Assembly: GCA_949130485.1 (NCBI GenBank)
Contig: OX422203.1
Span: forward strand, 6,080,929 to 6,144,928
Reading direction: 5' to 3'
Length of the DNA: 64,000 nucleotides
DNA from: Agelas oroides
Taxonomy: Eukaryota; Porifera; Demospongiae; Agelasida; Agelasidae
A model generated the notes under the pieces. That model did no database searches. It worked only from the letters and a program-made list of their open reading frames with translations, and was not told where the DNA came from. The position numbers and the translations under genes are program-made. Shown here piece by piece: positions 35,733-54,451 of the stretch. Position 1 is the first letter of the stretch; each line of letters opens with the position of its first letter.

Positions 35733-35950
35733 CCGATTAGAAGAAGTCACTTGTTGCATCAAATTAAAGAAAATGGTTGGCATCCAATTAGAAGAAGTCA
35801 CTTGTTGCATCAAATTAAAGAAAATGGTTGGCATCCAATTAGAAGAAGTACTTGTTGCTAAAGAAAATGGTTGGCATCCAATTAGAATTAGGAAGTGACT
35901 TGTTGCTAAAGAAAATGGTTGGCATCCAATTAGAATTAGGAAGTGACATC
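35733..35950. repeat. tandem repeat, units of 43-51 bp
   Basis: About 4-5 copies of a unit containing aaagaaaatggttggcatcc aattagaa. Units differ by small deletions (gcatcaaattaaag or gctaaag). Confidence 0.88.
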
Positions 35951-37055
35951 CAAAAAGAAGGAAAGAAGTCACTCGATGCTCCAAACAAAATGACTGGAAT
36001 CCAAACAGAAGCCCCTGGATGCAAATGTGTAGTGTCCAAATACATACTGTTACAGAAGTCACATATCCACATAGCTAAGTATAAACTCTAAGCATCTTGC
36101 TCACACCCCAGCCTAAAGGCCTAGAAACATTCTTACAATTACCATAGTTTTTCAATGTTTCACTCATTAACTTATAATGTTGAATATCATTAAACATCTC
36201 TATAACTTACATGTTTTGTACACAAACCAATAGTACGTACAATCACATGACTGCACAGTGTGCGCATCATACAAAAATCTAGGAACAAGATAATGCAGAA
36301 AGGCTTCGTCCTCAGGGGTGGCTGCTCTGAAACAGATTTCCAGTCAACCCATCATGGTTGCTCCACACATGAAGCTGTAAGATTGAACAACATAACCTAT
36401 ATTGGGAGCATTGAAATTTGCATGCACATATACAAAAATCCACAGCGAATATAGTCACTGTGTGTGCATGCCTTAAGACTTTACATGAAAGTACTGATCA
36501 TAACCACTCCCATTTCCATCCACTGATTCAAGAATCTGTGACATTGTTGGATCAAGAAACAGTTCTCTACCAGTGAATATAATTTATCAGCTCATGGAAG
36601 CCAGTTTTCAGGTAAGGTGCACACTATGGTTGTGTGGGCTGATCTTTAACATAGACCAGTTACATTGAGACTAGCCCCTTGTATCTAGGCCACTGTGCAT
36701 GGGATAGGGTATCACAGTGAAGGGAGTCTGCATTTGGCCACTTCTAGCTGTTTTGACAGTGAAGAGAGAGGCTGATATATACCAACCCACAAAACCAAAG
36801 GCCAAACCTCTAGCTCTTTCCATGTACATGAGTGATAAGAGCAAGGTTACTAGCATGTATACAGTTTAAACACAACAGAATGGCCATCAAAATGGTAACA
36901 AATACCTGGTTCAGTGTGAGAGCAACGTCAAACCTTCCTCACATTATGCACATGGTTGACCAAGTAGCCTATGGACGAAAACACATGAGGAAGTAACTAA
37001 CAAGATTAGTGAGTACTTATGAGCGACATACCAAAAGTAGTATACATGGGTACAT

Positions 37056-37089
37056 TCCTTATTATTAACATATTAAATACACAAGTCAT
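37056..37089 (-). promoter_or_regulatory. candidate SECIS element core of selenoprotein O
   Basis: In the - strand 3' UTR, about 120 nt after the stop: ATGA (37089-37086), a stem that can form 9 pairs with one bulge, an apical loop with AA 11 nt after ATGA, and a closing GGA (37058-37056). This matches the expected AUGA...AA...GA layout and spacing. The lower helix is weak by eye. Any animal selenoprotein mRNA needs such an element, so one must exist nearby; this is the best candidate I can see. Confidence 0.4.
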
Positions 37090-37209
37090 GTTAATTATAG
37101 TGCAGAATGGTCACATGCAGCTGAAATGCAGAGAGAAGAAACGAACGAGAGCAAGCCATGTCCAAGAGAAATATAACTCACCAGCACTCTGCTACTAGCC
37201 TCCTGGTCT

Positions 37210-44394
<7,185 letters not shown>

Positions 44395-44541
44395 ACCCTG
44401 TTCAGCTAACCCGAGATTAGAAACAGGTCAAGTTTTTGTGGCTCCAGCAAGTCCCTCGTTTTCCTACTAAACACAAGTTCCACGGCACACGCAGAGACGG
44501 AGACGTCCAGAGTCAGGCTATCAGAGTCCACAGTCATAGGC

Positions 44542-44624
44542 TAGTCTCGCGAGCCAGCCGTATTTTTCTTTATTTCCGGTGGGAGGAGCGAAATAAAGAA
44601 AAATACGGCTGGCTCGCGGGACTA
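44542..44624. mobile_element. short foldback element with 10-bp target duplication
   Basis: Arms tagtctcgcgagccagccgt atttttctttattt and its near-perfect complement, around ccggtgggaggagc. Flanked by agtcataggc at 44532-44541 and 44625-44634. It sits about 150 bp upstream of the selenoprotein O start codon. Confidence 0.9.
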
Positions 44625-44989
44625 AGTCATAGGCATAGGCCTACTACAAAATTTCATCATGATGTCGTCACGAAGTTTGGCATGACGCGCGCGCGTCATA
44701 GCATCATTCATGAGTATGCACTGTAGTGGCTCAGACTGGACATGTACGGTTCATAAGCTCCTGGTTATGTTGCCATTCAAACCAATGGTGCCCAAGGCCA
44801 GCTATCACCATAGCTAGCACACTTGTCATTTTCACCCTCAAAATGATAACACATAAACAACTTCCGCATTATCAATAAAGTGATACACAACTAGCTACTT
44901 CTGCTTTCAAAGGTGGTTGCAATGCCTAATGGTGAAGTAAAGGTACATTTTCCAAGAATCAATGTAAATGACTCCACAATGTCTACATT

Positions 44990-45102
44990 TTATTTAGGGA
45001 TCAGTGAGCTCAAAAGTTCTTGATCATACACATCTGCCCCTGGAGAGTTCCTTGGTTGCACAGTTTTGGTAGAAATGCTGCGAATGTAACCAAATAGGTC
45101 TT
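44990..45102 (-). CDS. candidate terminal exon of an unidentified gene
   Basis: On -, a good acceptor (tcttttttcag, ending at 45103) is followed by 36 codons, DLFGYIRSISTKTVQPR to SSLIPK, and a TAA stop. AATAAA overlaps the stop. Composition looks protein-coding and the 3' end signals are complete. I find no matching upstream exon before the EEP gene at 45838 and do not recognise the product. It might be the 3' end of a small gene or an exon relic. Confidence 0.35.
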
Positions 45103-45254
45103 CTGAAAAAAGAGACTAGCTAATGTAACTAATGAAAAAGCTACTCAATGAACTTTCAAGAAAACCTAGCTATTTGGTAGAATTTTCTTGGTCACACTGA
45201 TGCGACTGAGACAACCTAAAAATGTGGTTGAAGTAACCCAATAGTGTATGAGGC

Positions 45255-45516
45255 TAGTCTCGTGCCCAGACCCTCTTGTACATGCGAGAAAGAGGGTCTG
45301 GTGTTCTGAGTGACTTTTCTTGTCACAGCTTCCTGATCTGAGAGCTCAAATCAGATTGCAGAATGCGTAATTATATGTGATGACTTAAACAATTGACCAT
45401 GAGATCTAGTATGCATGCAGTGCATTCTTTATGCCGAAGGCCCCATGTGACAAGAAATGTCGCTCAGAACACCAGACCCTCTTTCCGCTTTTCGGGAGGG
45501 TCTGGGCACGAGACTA
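45255..45516. mobile_element. inverted-repeat element with 9-bp target duplication
   Basis: Ends tagtctcgtgcccagaccct and its complement agggtctgggcacgagacta. Inner arms (ggtctggtgttctgagtgac ttttcttgtcac) are also inverted. Gtatgaggc flanks it at 45246-45254 and 45517-45525. It shares the tagtctcg terminus with 44542-44624. Confidence 0.9.
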
Positions 45517-45837
45517 GTATGAGGCACCACAAATTCAGTGCCATTTGAGTGGGACAAAAGCCACTAACTATAATTAGTCACTATTTAGACTTACAAGTGA
45601 CTTGAGGGAAGCCCAACTTATGTTAGAAGCCAGATAACTAATTGCCTAGGAATGTTGCTACCAGCTGTCATTGTGTCTCCTGGGCAACTTTGAGGTGTGA
45701 CAGTACATTATCTGGAGACACACAACAGATCCTGTTGCAGCTACTGGCTTTGACTTGTGTGATCAAGTTTGATAAAAAGCAGGCTCGGTTAGTTGTGTAG
45801 CTATCTGGTTGCCAGTGGAGTGAAAGGCTTGACTACC

Positions 45838-48800
45838 ATGGCCAGCTGTAGTATTGCCATATGCCTTCTAGCTTTTCTAACTTGCTCAGTGAATGCACGA
45901 CGCCAAAGAGAAACCATCGTTTCAGTGGGTACCTTCAACACACTGCTGATACCGGGCATGTCTGCATTTGCTGAAAGAAGAGAACTGTTCATTGAAACTG
46001 TAAGTGGAAGCATCATGGTTATGTTACACTATATGGCTAGCTAGTTGTTTAACGACTTGGTTCAAAATCACCTACAATGTTGGCAAACTAAATAGCTATA
46101 GACTGACTAATATGAATTGCATGCATCTCACTCTCAGAGTAGCTAGCTATATATGCTAGCTATAGCTGTCACAGTTGCCTGTTACACTCACTAGAATAAT
46201 CGCTGACATGTTGTTAGTGGGTGTTATCCTCAATGGATTTCGATAATCAGACTAGGTAGTGCTTTTTTGAGCTATTAAGCCGTAGCAAATTCACAGTCAG
46301 TAGTGCAAACGTTTCGATCCGTGGACCATCATCAGTGCAATATTCTCTGACCAAAAGTGTCATGGATCTAGAGAAGCTAGCTACAAAGCAAATATGTTTC
46401 ACTGTTTCATGACCAGCTGAGTTCTTAAGGCAAAGCAATGAAAGCCGCCCAGCAACATTACACTAACAACTATGCTCGCCTCCTGACTTCAGTAATGCAT
46501 GCTAAATTCATCCTTCCCTCCCTTTCTCTGTATATTCTGTACAGCTTCAAAGGCGTAGGTCTGGGGCTCCAGACATCCTCTGTCTACAAGAGGTCTTCAG
46601 AAGATCTGATGCAAAGGAAATCATTGAAGCAGTCAAAAGTGACTACCCCTACTACGCCAGCTTTGAAGACCTGGAAGAGGGTGCTGGAATCCAACGTGCA
46701 TGTACACCTCAAGAAGCAGGAACAGCTGCTGCTTGTCTTCTACAGTTCTGCACAAATCTGACATCTCCTCAGACAGTTGGTGAAGCAGGTGAACTAACTC
46801 AACTTTTCAACTGCAGTCTTCAAAATTGCCTGCGCTTTTCTCAACTATCTCAGTCGTGTCAAAGTTGTTTGATATTTGAAGCTCAAGACACCCAAAATGT
46901 CTTTACTCACTGTGCAACAAATGTTCCTGCAAATGACTACACGGCTCCATATGGGCTATTACTGCTGAGTCGGCACAATCTCTCGAATATTACAGTTGCT
47001 GATTTCCTGGACCCACCATTTCTGACCTATCTTCCTCGTGGATACATTGCAGCAGAGGTATGTGAATCACTACTAGACTTCCCTTTCATACACACAGTGT
47101 TGCAGCACCTCACAGAGGCGTAGGAAAGACTTTTTGATTTGGGGGGCACAGTTTTGTACAGAACATATAGAGTGGGCGTGGCACAGACTGAAAACTTGGG
47201 GGCGCACATCCCCCCAGTGCCCCCCCCCCCCCCCCCCAGTTCCTGTTCCAAGCTAATGCCTCAGATGATGGGGTCACAATAATTCTACTTCCCTTTAAAA
47301 GTTTTATTTTTGTTGTTGGCAACTGTGGTGGACACATTCATGAATCTCACTCATGTTAGGGGTTTGTTCACCTCCAAATGCACTCAAAAATCGCACTACA
47401 CAGTCATGGTCTAAACGTAGCTACCAAGAGACTCCACTCCATAGATAGACATCATAGGCTACTTCATTGACCATCAATTAAAGTTTTAAACGCACTAAGG
47501 TGCCATGATAGCCTTCCTGCATGCTATCTATAACCGTGCTCAGGGTTTCCTTGGGGGGGGGGGGGGGGGGGGATGTAGATAATTTAAGGACACATGTACA
47601 CGTCAGTGGACCCACTAGGGTTTTGTAGATTTTAATGCCTATATTTATGCTGGAACTTAAAGTGGTTGCAAATTCAGGATAAGCTAATCACTTGGTCACA
47701 CTGGCATAGCTAATGAGGCCTTACATTGACCAAAGTACATCCTGTACATTGGGTGTTTTAATGTATGGAGAGATGTGGTTCGCAATATAGCTACTGGTAC
47801 ATTTGTGTTGAATGATTATACATATGTAGGTGAAAAACTTGGGACTCTCAGTTCTGTGCACTCACCTCACAGCTGATTTGCAACCAAGTGTGGACTACTG
47901 TAAGTTCAGGTGCCAGTAACTAAGATACCGTATATCTAAATGCGAAAGTCATACAAGATCTACCGACAATTGTATGTTTTGAAGCTACACATATTAATGT
48001 GAACAAAAGTAGCCTCATTCCCAGGCCACTCCCAGATTTTATCTCGCAGCCGTGGAGGAAAATTCTCCACGGCTGCGAGATAAAATCTGTGAGTGGCCTG
48101 GGAATGAGGCGAACAAAAGTGTATGAGGTAGGACAAAGTATGAATGGTTTGATAGTTTCTTTACTGTAATTGAAGCCACTCATGTTTAGGCTAAAGTTGC
48201 TACAGTATTTGTTTGTCCTAAGAGCTGCTTTAATTTGGTGTTTATATTTTGTTTGTTTTTGGTTAGTTTGTTTGTTTTCAGTTTTGCATGAGATTTTATT
48301 TTATTTTGTTTTTTGTTTCAGTTACAAAACATTTTTACTAGCATGCTGCTATGTGCATTATGTTGACGTTGAATATCAGGAAAGTAAACTCATTTCAGGA
48401 TTTAAAAGTGCTTAGCTCGGTTATCACATTACTAAATGACATGTGATACTTTGTTTCCAGTTGGTCCACCACAGTTCAACCAGTATGCAGAACAACAGGC
48501 AAACGAGATCACAGTGATTCATGAGTTTGTGGAAAACAACAGCAACTGCGTGCTTCTGGGAGACTTCAACCATGGTCCAGCCACCCCTGGCTTATCATGG
48601 TTCCTTCCCCTGAACTATGGGCTGATGACAGCACGTGGGCTGCTCAGTATAAGTGCCACATTCTGTGGGCAGTGCACATTCTGTAATGATAACATACTGA
48701 CAGGAGGCTCTTCTGATGTCCACATTGACCATATTTACATTCCGGCCAATCAGATTTCTTCTGTCAGGAGAGTTATGGTATGGGAGAAATTGTCATATTG

Positions 48801-49327
48801 CCTATTGTGGTCACACAAGTTATTTGCATGTGTATATATGCATATATGTATGAGCAAAGGATAACGAAATGATGCATACTAGCTGCACTGTAAGTTTTCA
48901 GCATGAAATGTTGCAAAATGTGATCTAAGCAAAAAATTTCCAGGTGGCAGGTATTTGTAACCTTTATACACTTAGCATACATATAAGTCTGTATAACTAC
49001 GATTGCCAGCCAATAGGGCCCGATACAATAAGTCCGTTAGCTGGCGGGTTGTGTGACACACATGCTTGTAAACCCTTCATCCACTTTCTAGCATTAATTC
49101 CTTTTCACTTTCAGGGACTCTTTGACACCATACGAACTTCAACCACAAATCTGCCCCTCTCCGACCACTATGGAGTCAGGGCTGAGCTCTTTGTGACCTT
49201 CCGCAGGCGTGTCATACAGAGGCTCTGCCCCACTAGCAGCACACTGGGAAGGGTGGTACCCTTCCTCAACATGGAAGATATTGACCAGTGCACACAAGAC
49301 TTCTGTCCTGCAGAGACTACTCCATAA
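45838..49327 (+). CDS. secreted EEP-family phosphodiesterase, copy A
   Basis: A predicted secreted member of the endonuclease/exonuclease/phosphatase (EEP) superfamily, metal-dependent phosphodiesterases that include DNase I and neutral sphingomyelinase. Exons: 45838-45999, 46545-47057, 47830-47899, 48461-48777, 49115-49327; 424 aa, phases consistent. The first 20 residues are a signal peptide (MASCSIAICLLAFLTCSVNA). Family motifs: VGTFNTLLIPG, metal-binding Glu in LCLQEVF (E70), CTHLTA, LLGDFNHGP (D283, N285), HIDHIYIP, and the catalytic SDHYGV (H372). All the expected residues are present, so it should be active. A Cys-rich insert (about residues 100-190) separates the first two motifs. Sequence alone does not settle whether the substrate is nucleic acid, sphingomyelin or another phosphodiester. 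ATTAAA lies 8-13 nt after the stop. Confidence 0.85.
47528..47571. repeat. poly-G tract in the EEP copy A intron
   Basis: A run of about 18 G at 47554-47571. A complementary C17 run lies at 47221-47237 in the same intron, so the two could pair in the transcript. Confidence 0.75.
48011..48110. mobile_element. short foldback element with 10-bp target duplication
   Basis: Arms agcctcattcccaggccact cccagattttatctcgcagccgtgga and the complement. Gaacaaaagt flanks it at 48001-48010 and 48111-48120. It lies in EEP copy A intron 3 and shares the cccagattttatct arm with 7329-7415. Confidence 0.92.
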
Positions 49328-51310
49328 TATGTATGCCATTAAACAATTCTTGTGTAGCTATACTCAGACAGATCTCAAGTGTGCATTAATTAGTGCTTCA
49401 TTGTTTGCAATTTGAGTTTTGATTAGCTACAGATACGTTGATATGATTCCTCGAACCTTCAAACACTTCACATGTATCCAGCATTTCTGACAGTGAGTTC
49501 CCGATGCAGTAAGAATTCTCACCATTGGCGTTAAATGGAATGCATATAGCTATAGCTACTGCAGAGAGCTAGCTAGCTAGCTATAGGTATCACTCTCACA
49601 AGTTTGCTTTAATTCTAAAATTTCAGACTTTGGTTTGGTTGTGATAGCTAGCTAATACAAGTTGAAATAAGTTGACTTTGGGGAGGCTGGTTGTATAGCT
49701 ATGTGCAAAGCTAGCATGCATCAAAAGGAGGCTAAAAATGTGTGAAGTATGCTGCTATATAGCTGGAATACCTTGAGGAGGGAAGGTCCACTATGTATAT
49801 TAGCACTCTTACAAGTGGTGACATAAAACAAGAATTAATCCAGCTAAGGGCTAATTGCTGTGAGAGCATGCACCCTTTACTTTGTTTGTACGACTCCCCC
49901 TTGTATGTCATACAACTATGGGGCGCCGTTTGTGCCAAAATCGAGCGAGAAAATTTGCACACTAGATTACCTACGATTTACTAAATTGTCACTACAATTT
50001 AGCAAATCGTAGTAATGATTTACTAAATAGTATAGGTAATCTAGCGTGCAAATTTTCTCGCTCGATTTTGGCACAAACGGCACCCCATATACAACATTGA
50101 ATGTATTGAACAAGGGAATGATGAAACAGGACATAGATGTGACTGGGTACAGAGTGGGTGATCAATTGACAGGTGACAACTAAAACATGACCGTTGACTA
50201 AAAGGACAACAGAGCCTGTAAAAGTCTGTATAATGATTAGGATCAAGATGGAGAAGAAAATGGCCCGAACATGGCCTGGTATCTAACATGCCAAGATGAA
50301 ATCATTATATACACATGGGGTCGTTAAACAAGTCAGCTGTGCATGTTAATAGTAGCTATAGTAGGGATAAAGGAATAATAATTACTCAGACACTAACACT
50401 GTCCATCAGCAGACTTTGATTGGTATTGTACATGCTTAAATTCCTGCAGTCCTATTGGAGCATGCATACAACTTGATGCTGGTTAGGTGCTGCATGTTAT
50501 GAGTATAGTTCCTGTATATAAATCCATAGCTGATGTATAATTAATATGTGTGTACAAAACTTTATTTGATGGTCAGATAGCTACCCACTCCCCTTTCTCA
50601 TTCATAGGGCTAGCTGATCCTACATGAGGTGGCCAATGCTATATAGCTATATGTATACTTATTTTCACATGAAGAAGGGAGTTATTGTTAACCACTGCAC
50701 TGCTATAGACACACTCAGGGCCTGTACTAGCAAGTCATTGTAATTTTGTAACTGATCTCTACCTATGTATTGGAATAACAAGAAGTAATTGGAGAGGCAA
50801 TATAGCTAATCCTGCAAGAGGGTGCCAAGTCATGTACATGTACGTGAGCAGACTTTGCATGCAGCAAGTAGCCATGCAGGTGATTGATTGCAAGCAAATA
50901 AGAAGACATGTGTACAATGCCGTGATTGGTTCACTAAACTAACAGGATCTGTATAGCTACGCTCCAAATTTGACTATAGCCACCAAGAATACATTCATTA
51001 TCTATGGTTGTAGCTAGAGATGACTGATATTGATCCTGAAAGCTCATGTACACATCACTGTATTTATATATCAATGTGGTAGCTACCTGTTTGTTAAGCA
51101 CTGCATGGGCATGCAAATGGTGTATTCCAACCGAGTGACCAATGCTCAGTAGAATTCCCCAGAACACTCTCATGTAACATTAGTTACAAGCAAAATGGAA
51201 CTCAGTATCTGTAGCTAGTTAGTCAAAATTCTAATTACAAGTAGTCAAGCAATATTACAAATTGTGTTTCTAACAGTCTTGAGATCTAAATCAATTGGCA
51301 CTTGATGCCA
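49328..51310. other. space between convergent EEP copies
   Basis: About 2 kb with the two 3' UTRs and a palindromic element (49918-50089). No gene supported. Confidence 0.45.
49918..50089. mobile_element. palindromic MITE between the EEP copies
   Basis: Ends tatggggcgccgtttgtgcc and, as reverse complement, tatggggtgccgtttgtgcc. Arms of about 60 bp (aaaatcgagcgagaaaattt gcac) surround an A/T-rich centre of atttactaaat repeats. No coding capacity. Confidence 0.85.
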
Positions 51311-53503
51311 TCATAGAGTAGCCTCTGCAGGACAGAAGTCTTGTGTGCGCTGATCAATATCTTCCATGTTGAGGAAGGGTACCACCCTCCCCAGTGTACT
51401 GCTAGTAGGGCAGAGCCTCCGTACGGCATGCCTGTGGAAGCTCAAATAGAGCTCAGCTCTGACTCCATAGTGGTCGGAGAGAGGCAGATTCGTCGTTGAA
51501 GTTCGAATGGTGTCAAAAAGTCCCTGAAAGTGAAAAAAAATACTAATTTGATTAATGTGCTACACACCACTTACATGATAATATTTATATACTGAGTAGT
51601 ACATACCATAACTCTTCTGACCGAAGAGATCTGATTGGCGGGAATGTAAATGTGGTCAATGTGAAGATCACGTAACTGGCCTCCTGTCAGTATGTTATCA
51701 CTGCAGCTTGTGCACTGCCCACAGAATGTGGCACTTATACTGAGCAGCCCACGAGCAGTCATCAGCCCATAGTTCAGCGGAAGGTACCATGATAAGCCAG
51801 GGGTAGCTGGACCATGGTTGAAGTCTCCCAGGAGCACGCAGTTGCTGTTGTTTTCCACGAACTCATGTATAACTGTGATCTCATTTGCCTGTTGTTCTGC
51901 ATACTGGCTGAACTGCAGTGGACCAGCTGAAAAGGAAACAAGTTGACACTCCACTTCAGTTCAGAGTTCCTGTTTGCAGCTGCTAAACTTATATTGGCAA
52001 ACAATCTCAGCTTGCTGATTTGTTTTTGCAGGTATTCGATTTGGTGAACATTAACTAAGCTACTGGTACCTAGCTGAACTTACGATAGTCCACACTTGAT
52101 GGCAATTCAGCTGTGAGGTGAGTGCACAGAACTGAGAGTCCCAAGTTTTCCACCTATACATGTGTTTTGTCAGTTTGAAACAGTAATCATCGAATTTCCA
52201 CCTCCTAGAGAAATTAGTTACTAGCAGGGTTCTATCTAGGATTTTGAATTTTGGGGAGGAAGAGCTGTATAAAGCACTCCTAGGAGGAGCTTGGGGCGTG
52301 CTCCTCAAGAAAGTTTTGTGTTTTAGGTCCTCTGAGATTGTTTCTGATACAATCTGAGAGGTAAAATCACAATTTTTATGTAGATAGTCTTTAAAATTTG
52401 GGGGAGGGGGGGGGGGGGGGGGGGAAGCTGGAGTGTTTGCGGGAGAAGCTCCCCCTCCCCACTAAATTGAACCCTGACAAGAAAACTGCTAGAAGAGTCA
52501 ATGTGGTTCCAACCCCCTCAACACCTCCCCCCAATACTTCGAGCACTGTGTACAAGGGTTGCAAGTTAGATAAAACTGCATGTCAGAGTGTAACTTTTCA
52601 TACTGTGAAAAACTCACAGTCTGTTATTTTCTTACCTCTGCTGCAATGTATCCACGAGGAATGTAGGTAACAAATGGTGGATCCAGGAAATCTGAAGCTG
52701 TGATATTCAAGAGTCTACGTCGACTCAGCAGTAATAGCCCATATGGAGCCGTGTAGTCATTTGCAGGAACATTCGTTGCACAGTGAGTAAAAATATCCAC
52801 ACCATCTGGAAGGTCTTGAGCTTCAAGTATCAAACAGCTCTGACACGACTGAGACAGTTGAGAAAAGCGGAGGCAATTTTGAGTGCTGCAGTTAAGCAGT
52901 TGAAGTTGTTCACCAACTGTCTGAGGAGATGTCAAATTTGCACAGAACTGTAGAAGACAAGCAGCAGCTGTTCCTGCTTCTTGAGGTGTACATGCACGTT
53001 GGATTCCAGCACCCTCTTCCAGGTCTTCAAAGCTGGCGTAGTAGGGGTAGTCACTTTTGACTGCTTCAATGATTTCCTTTGCATCAGATCTTCTGAAGAC
53101 CTCTTGTAGACAGAGGATGTCTGGAGCCCCAGACCTACGCCTTTGAAGCTGTACAGAATATACACAGAGAAAGGGAGAGAAGGATGAATTTGTGAAGATT
53201 TAATGAGATGTAGTGCATGATTGTTGTAATGGGTAGCTTGCATCAAGACCTCTAGCTAGTTATGTAACAGTGGAATACTCAGCCTAGCTAGCTAGCCTTG
53301 TTACATGCTGCCCTCTACATTTAATTTTCTTTTCCACTTACAGTTTCAATGAACAATTCCTTTCTTTCAGCAAATGCAGACATGCCAGGTATCAGCAGTG
53401 TGTTGAAGGTACCCACTGAAACGATGGTGTCTCTTTGGCGTCGTGCATTCACTGAGCAAGTCAGAAAAGCTAGAAGACATACAACAATAGTACTGCTGGC
53501 CAT
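51311..53503 (-). CDS. secreted EEP-family phosphodiesterase, copy B
   Basis: Inverted paralogue of the gene at 45838-49327. Exons on -: 53503-53342, 53148-52636, 52153-52084, 51926-51607, 51523-51311; 425 aa. Exons 1, 2, 3 and 5 have the same lengths as in copy A; exon 4 is one codon longer (GGQLRDLHID against GGSSDVHID). Signal peptide, LCLQEVF, LLGDFNHGP, DHIYIP and SDHYGV are all intact. Differences from copy A include EAQDLPDGVDIFTH against EAQDTQNVFTH and YLSFHRHAVRR against FVTFRRRVIQR. With intact frames and catalytic residues in both, each is likely functional. Confidence 0.85.
52399..52425. repeat. G-rich tract in the EEP copy B intron
   Basis: gggggaggg followed by about 16 G, in the intron between exons 2 and 3 of copy B. 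Copy A also carries homopolymeric G and C runs in its matching intron. Confidence 0.8.
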
Positions 53504-54451
53504 GGTAGTCAAGCCTCTTGCTCCACTGGTAACTAGCTAACTATCTTGCTACACACCGAACATGTACAGAGCTAGCTTTTTTATTACACAACTGGTGACT
53601 GTAACAGGATGTGGTCTTGAGATTAAGGTGCCACTATCACACATTAGTGTTGCCCGGGAGACATGAAGTGACCTCAGCTCATTATATGTTACCACAGAAC
53701 CCACATAAGATAAGGTTGTCATAGAACTGACTTATAGAGGACACCAGACAAAGGTAATTGGCAAGTGATAATTGTGCCTGGCATGAGACACAAAGAGATG
53801 AAGCAAGTAGATGTGGCACCCTACACAAACAATTAAGCAAGTGCACTAAATCTGCAAGTGCTGAGGTAACGTTAGCCACGGAAACAAGATGCCTCCTTGT
53901 CTGGTCCATGAGACTAAGGCTTGTTGAAAATTTTAATAGCTACACTCAAGCCAGGACTGACTGACTACCAGTACATTTCTGACAGCATACCATAGTAGCC
54001 AGAGCAACTGAGGGGACAGGATCATGTTTTCCTTGCACTGCAAACATAGCTAGCTAGCTACAAATTATGCATGATAGCTTGGATGAACCAAGCTGTGAAC
54101 TGTTGAGCAACCTCTATCTAGATACTATAATGCACGTACAGGGGGGAAGACCTCGAGACAGAGTTGGAATCGGGGGGGAGGGGAGCTTTTTACGGAAAAT
54201 TGTTTTGCATTGTTCTAATTCTCGGGATAAAACATCTGGAATTGGTTCCCCGGATTATGGTCTACGGGTGCTTTTCCGTGAGCAGATAATCTGTGGTCCA
54301 AGTGATCCATAGACATGAGAAAGTTCTGTGTAGAAGCGTCTTTCCAAAGCTCATAGCAGCTAGCGGGGGGGCAATTTCATGGGGGGCCCAAATTGACAGC
54401 AAATTTTATTAGCGGGAGCCTCCCCACACTTGAGGCCATCGCTGTATAACT
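53504..54451. promoter_or_regulatory. divergent promoter region of EEP copy B and exportin-5
   Basis: The two genes start back to back with about 950 bp between start codons. The 250 bp next to copy B matches the 5' flank of copy A (gtctccYgggcaac and atcctgttRcag blocks), so the EEP promoter was duplicated with the gene. No TATA box is evident for exportin-5. Confidence 0.5.

Larger units (their letters stand above)
35391..37209. other. space between convergent TRP copy 2 and selenoprotein O
   Basis: Holds the TRP 3' flank on the left, a tandem repeat (35733-35950), and the selenoprotein O 3' UTR on the right (- strand, from 37209 downwards). No additional gene supported. Confidence 0.5.

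Noticed and set aside
36938..36980. Alternative hairpin tgtgag...ctcaca in the selenoprotein O 3' UTR as the SECIS
   Set aside because: It lacks the AUGA motif at the required place, although a CTGA follows the stem.
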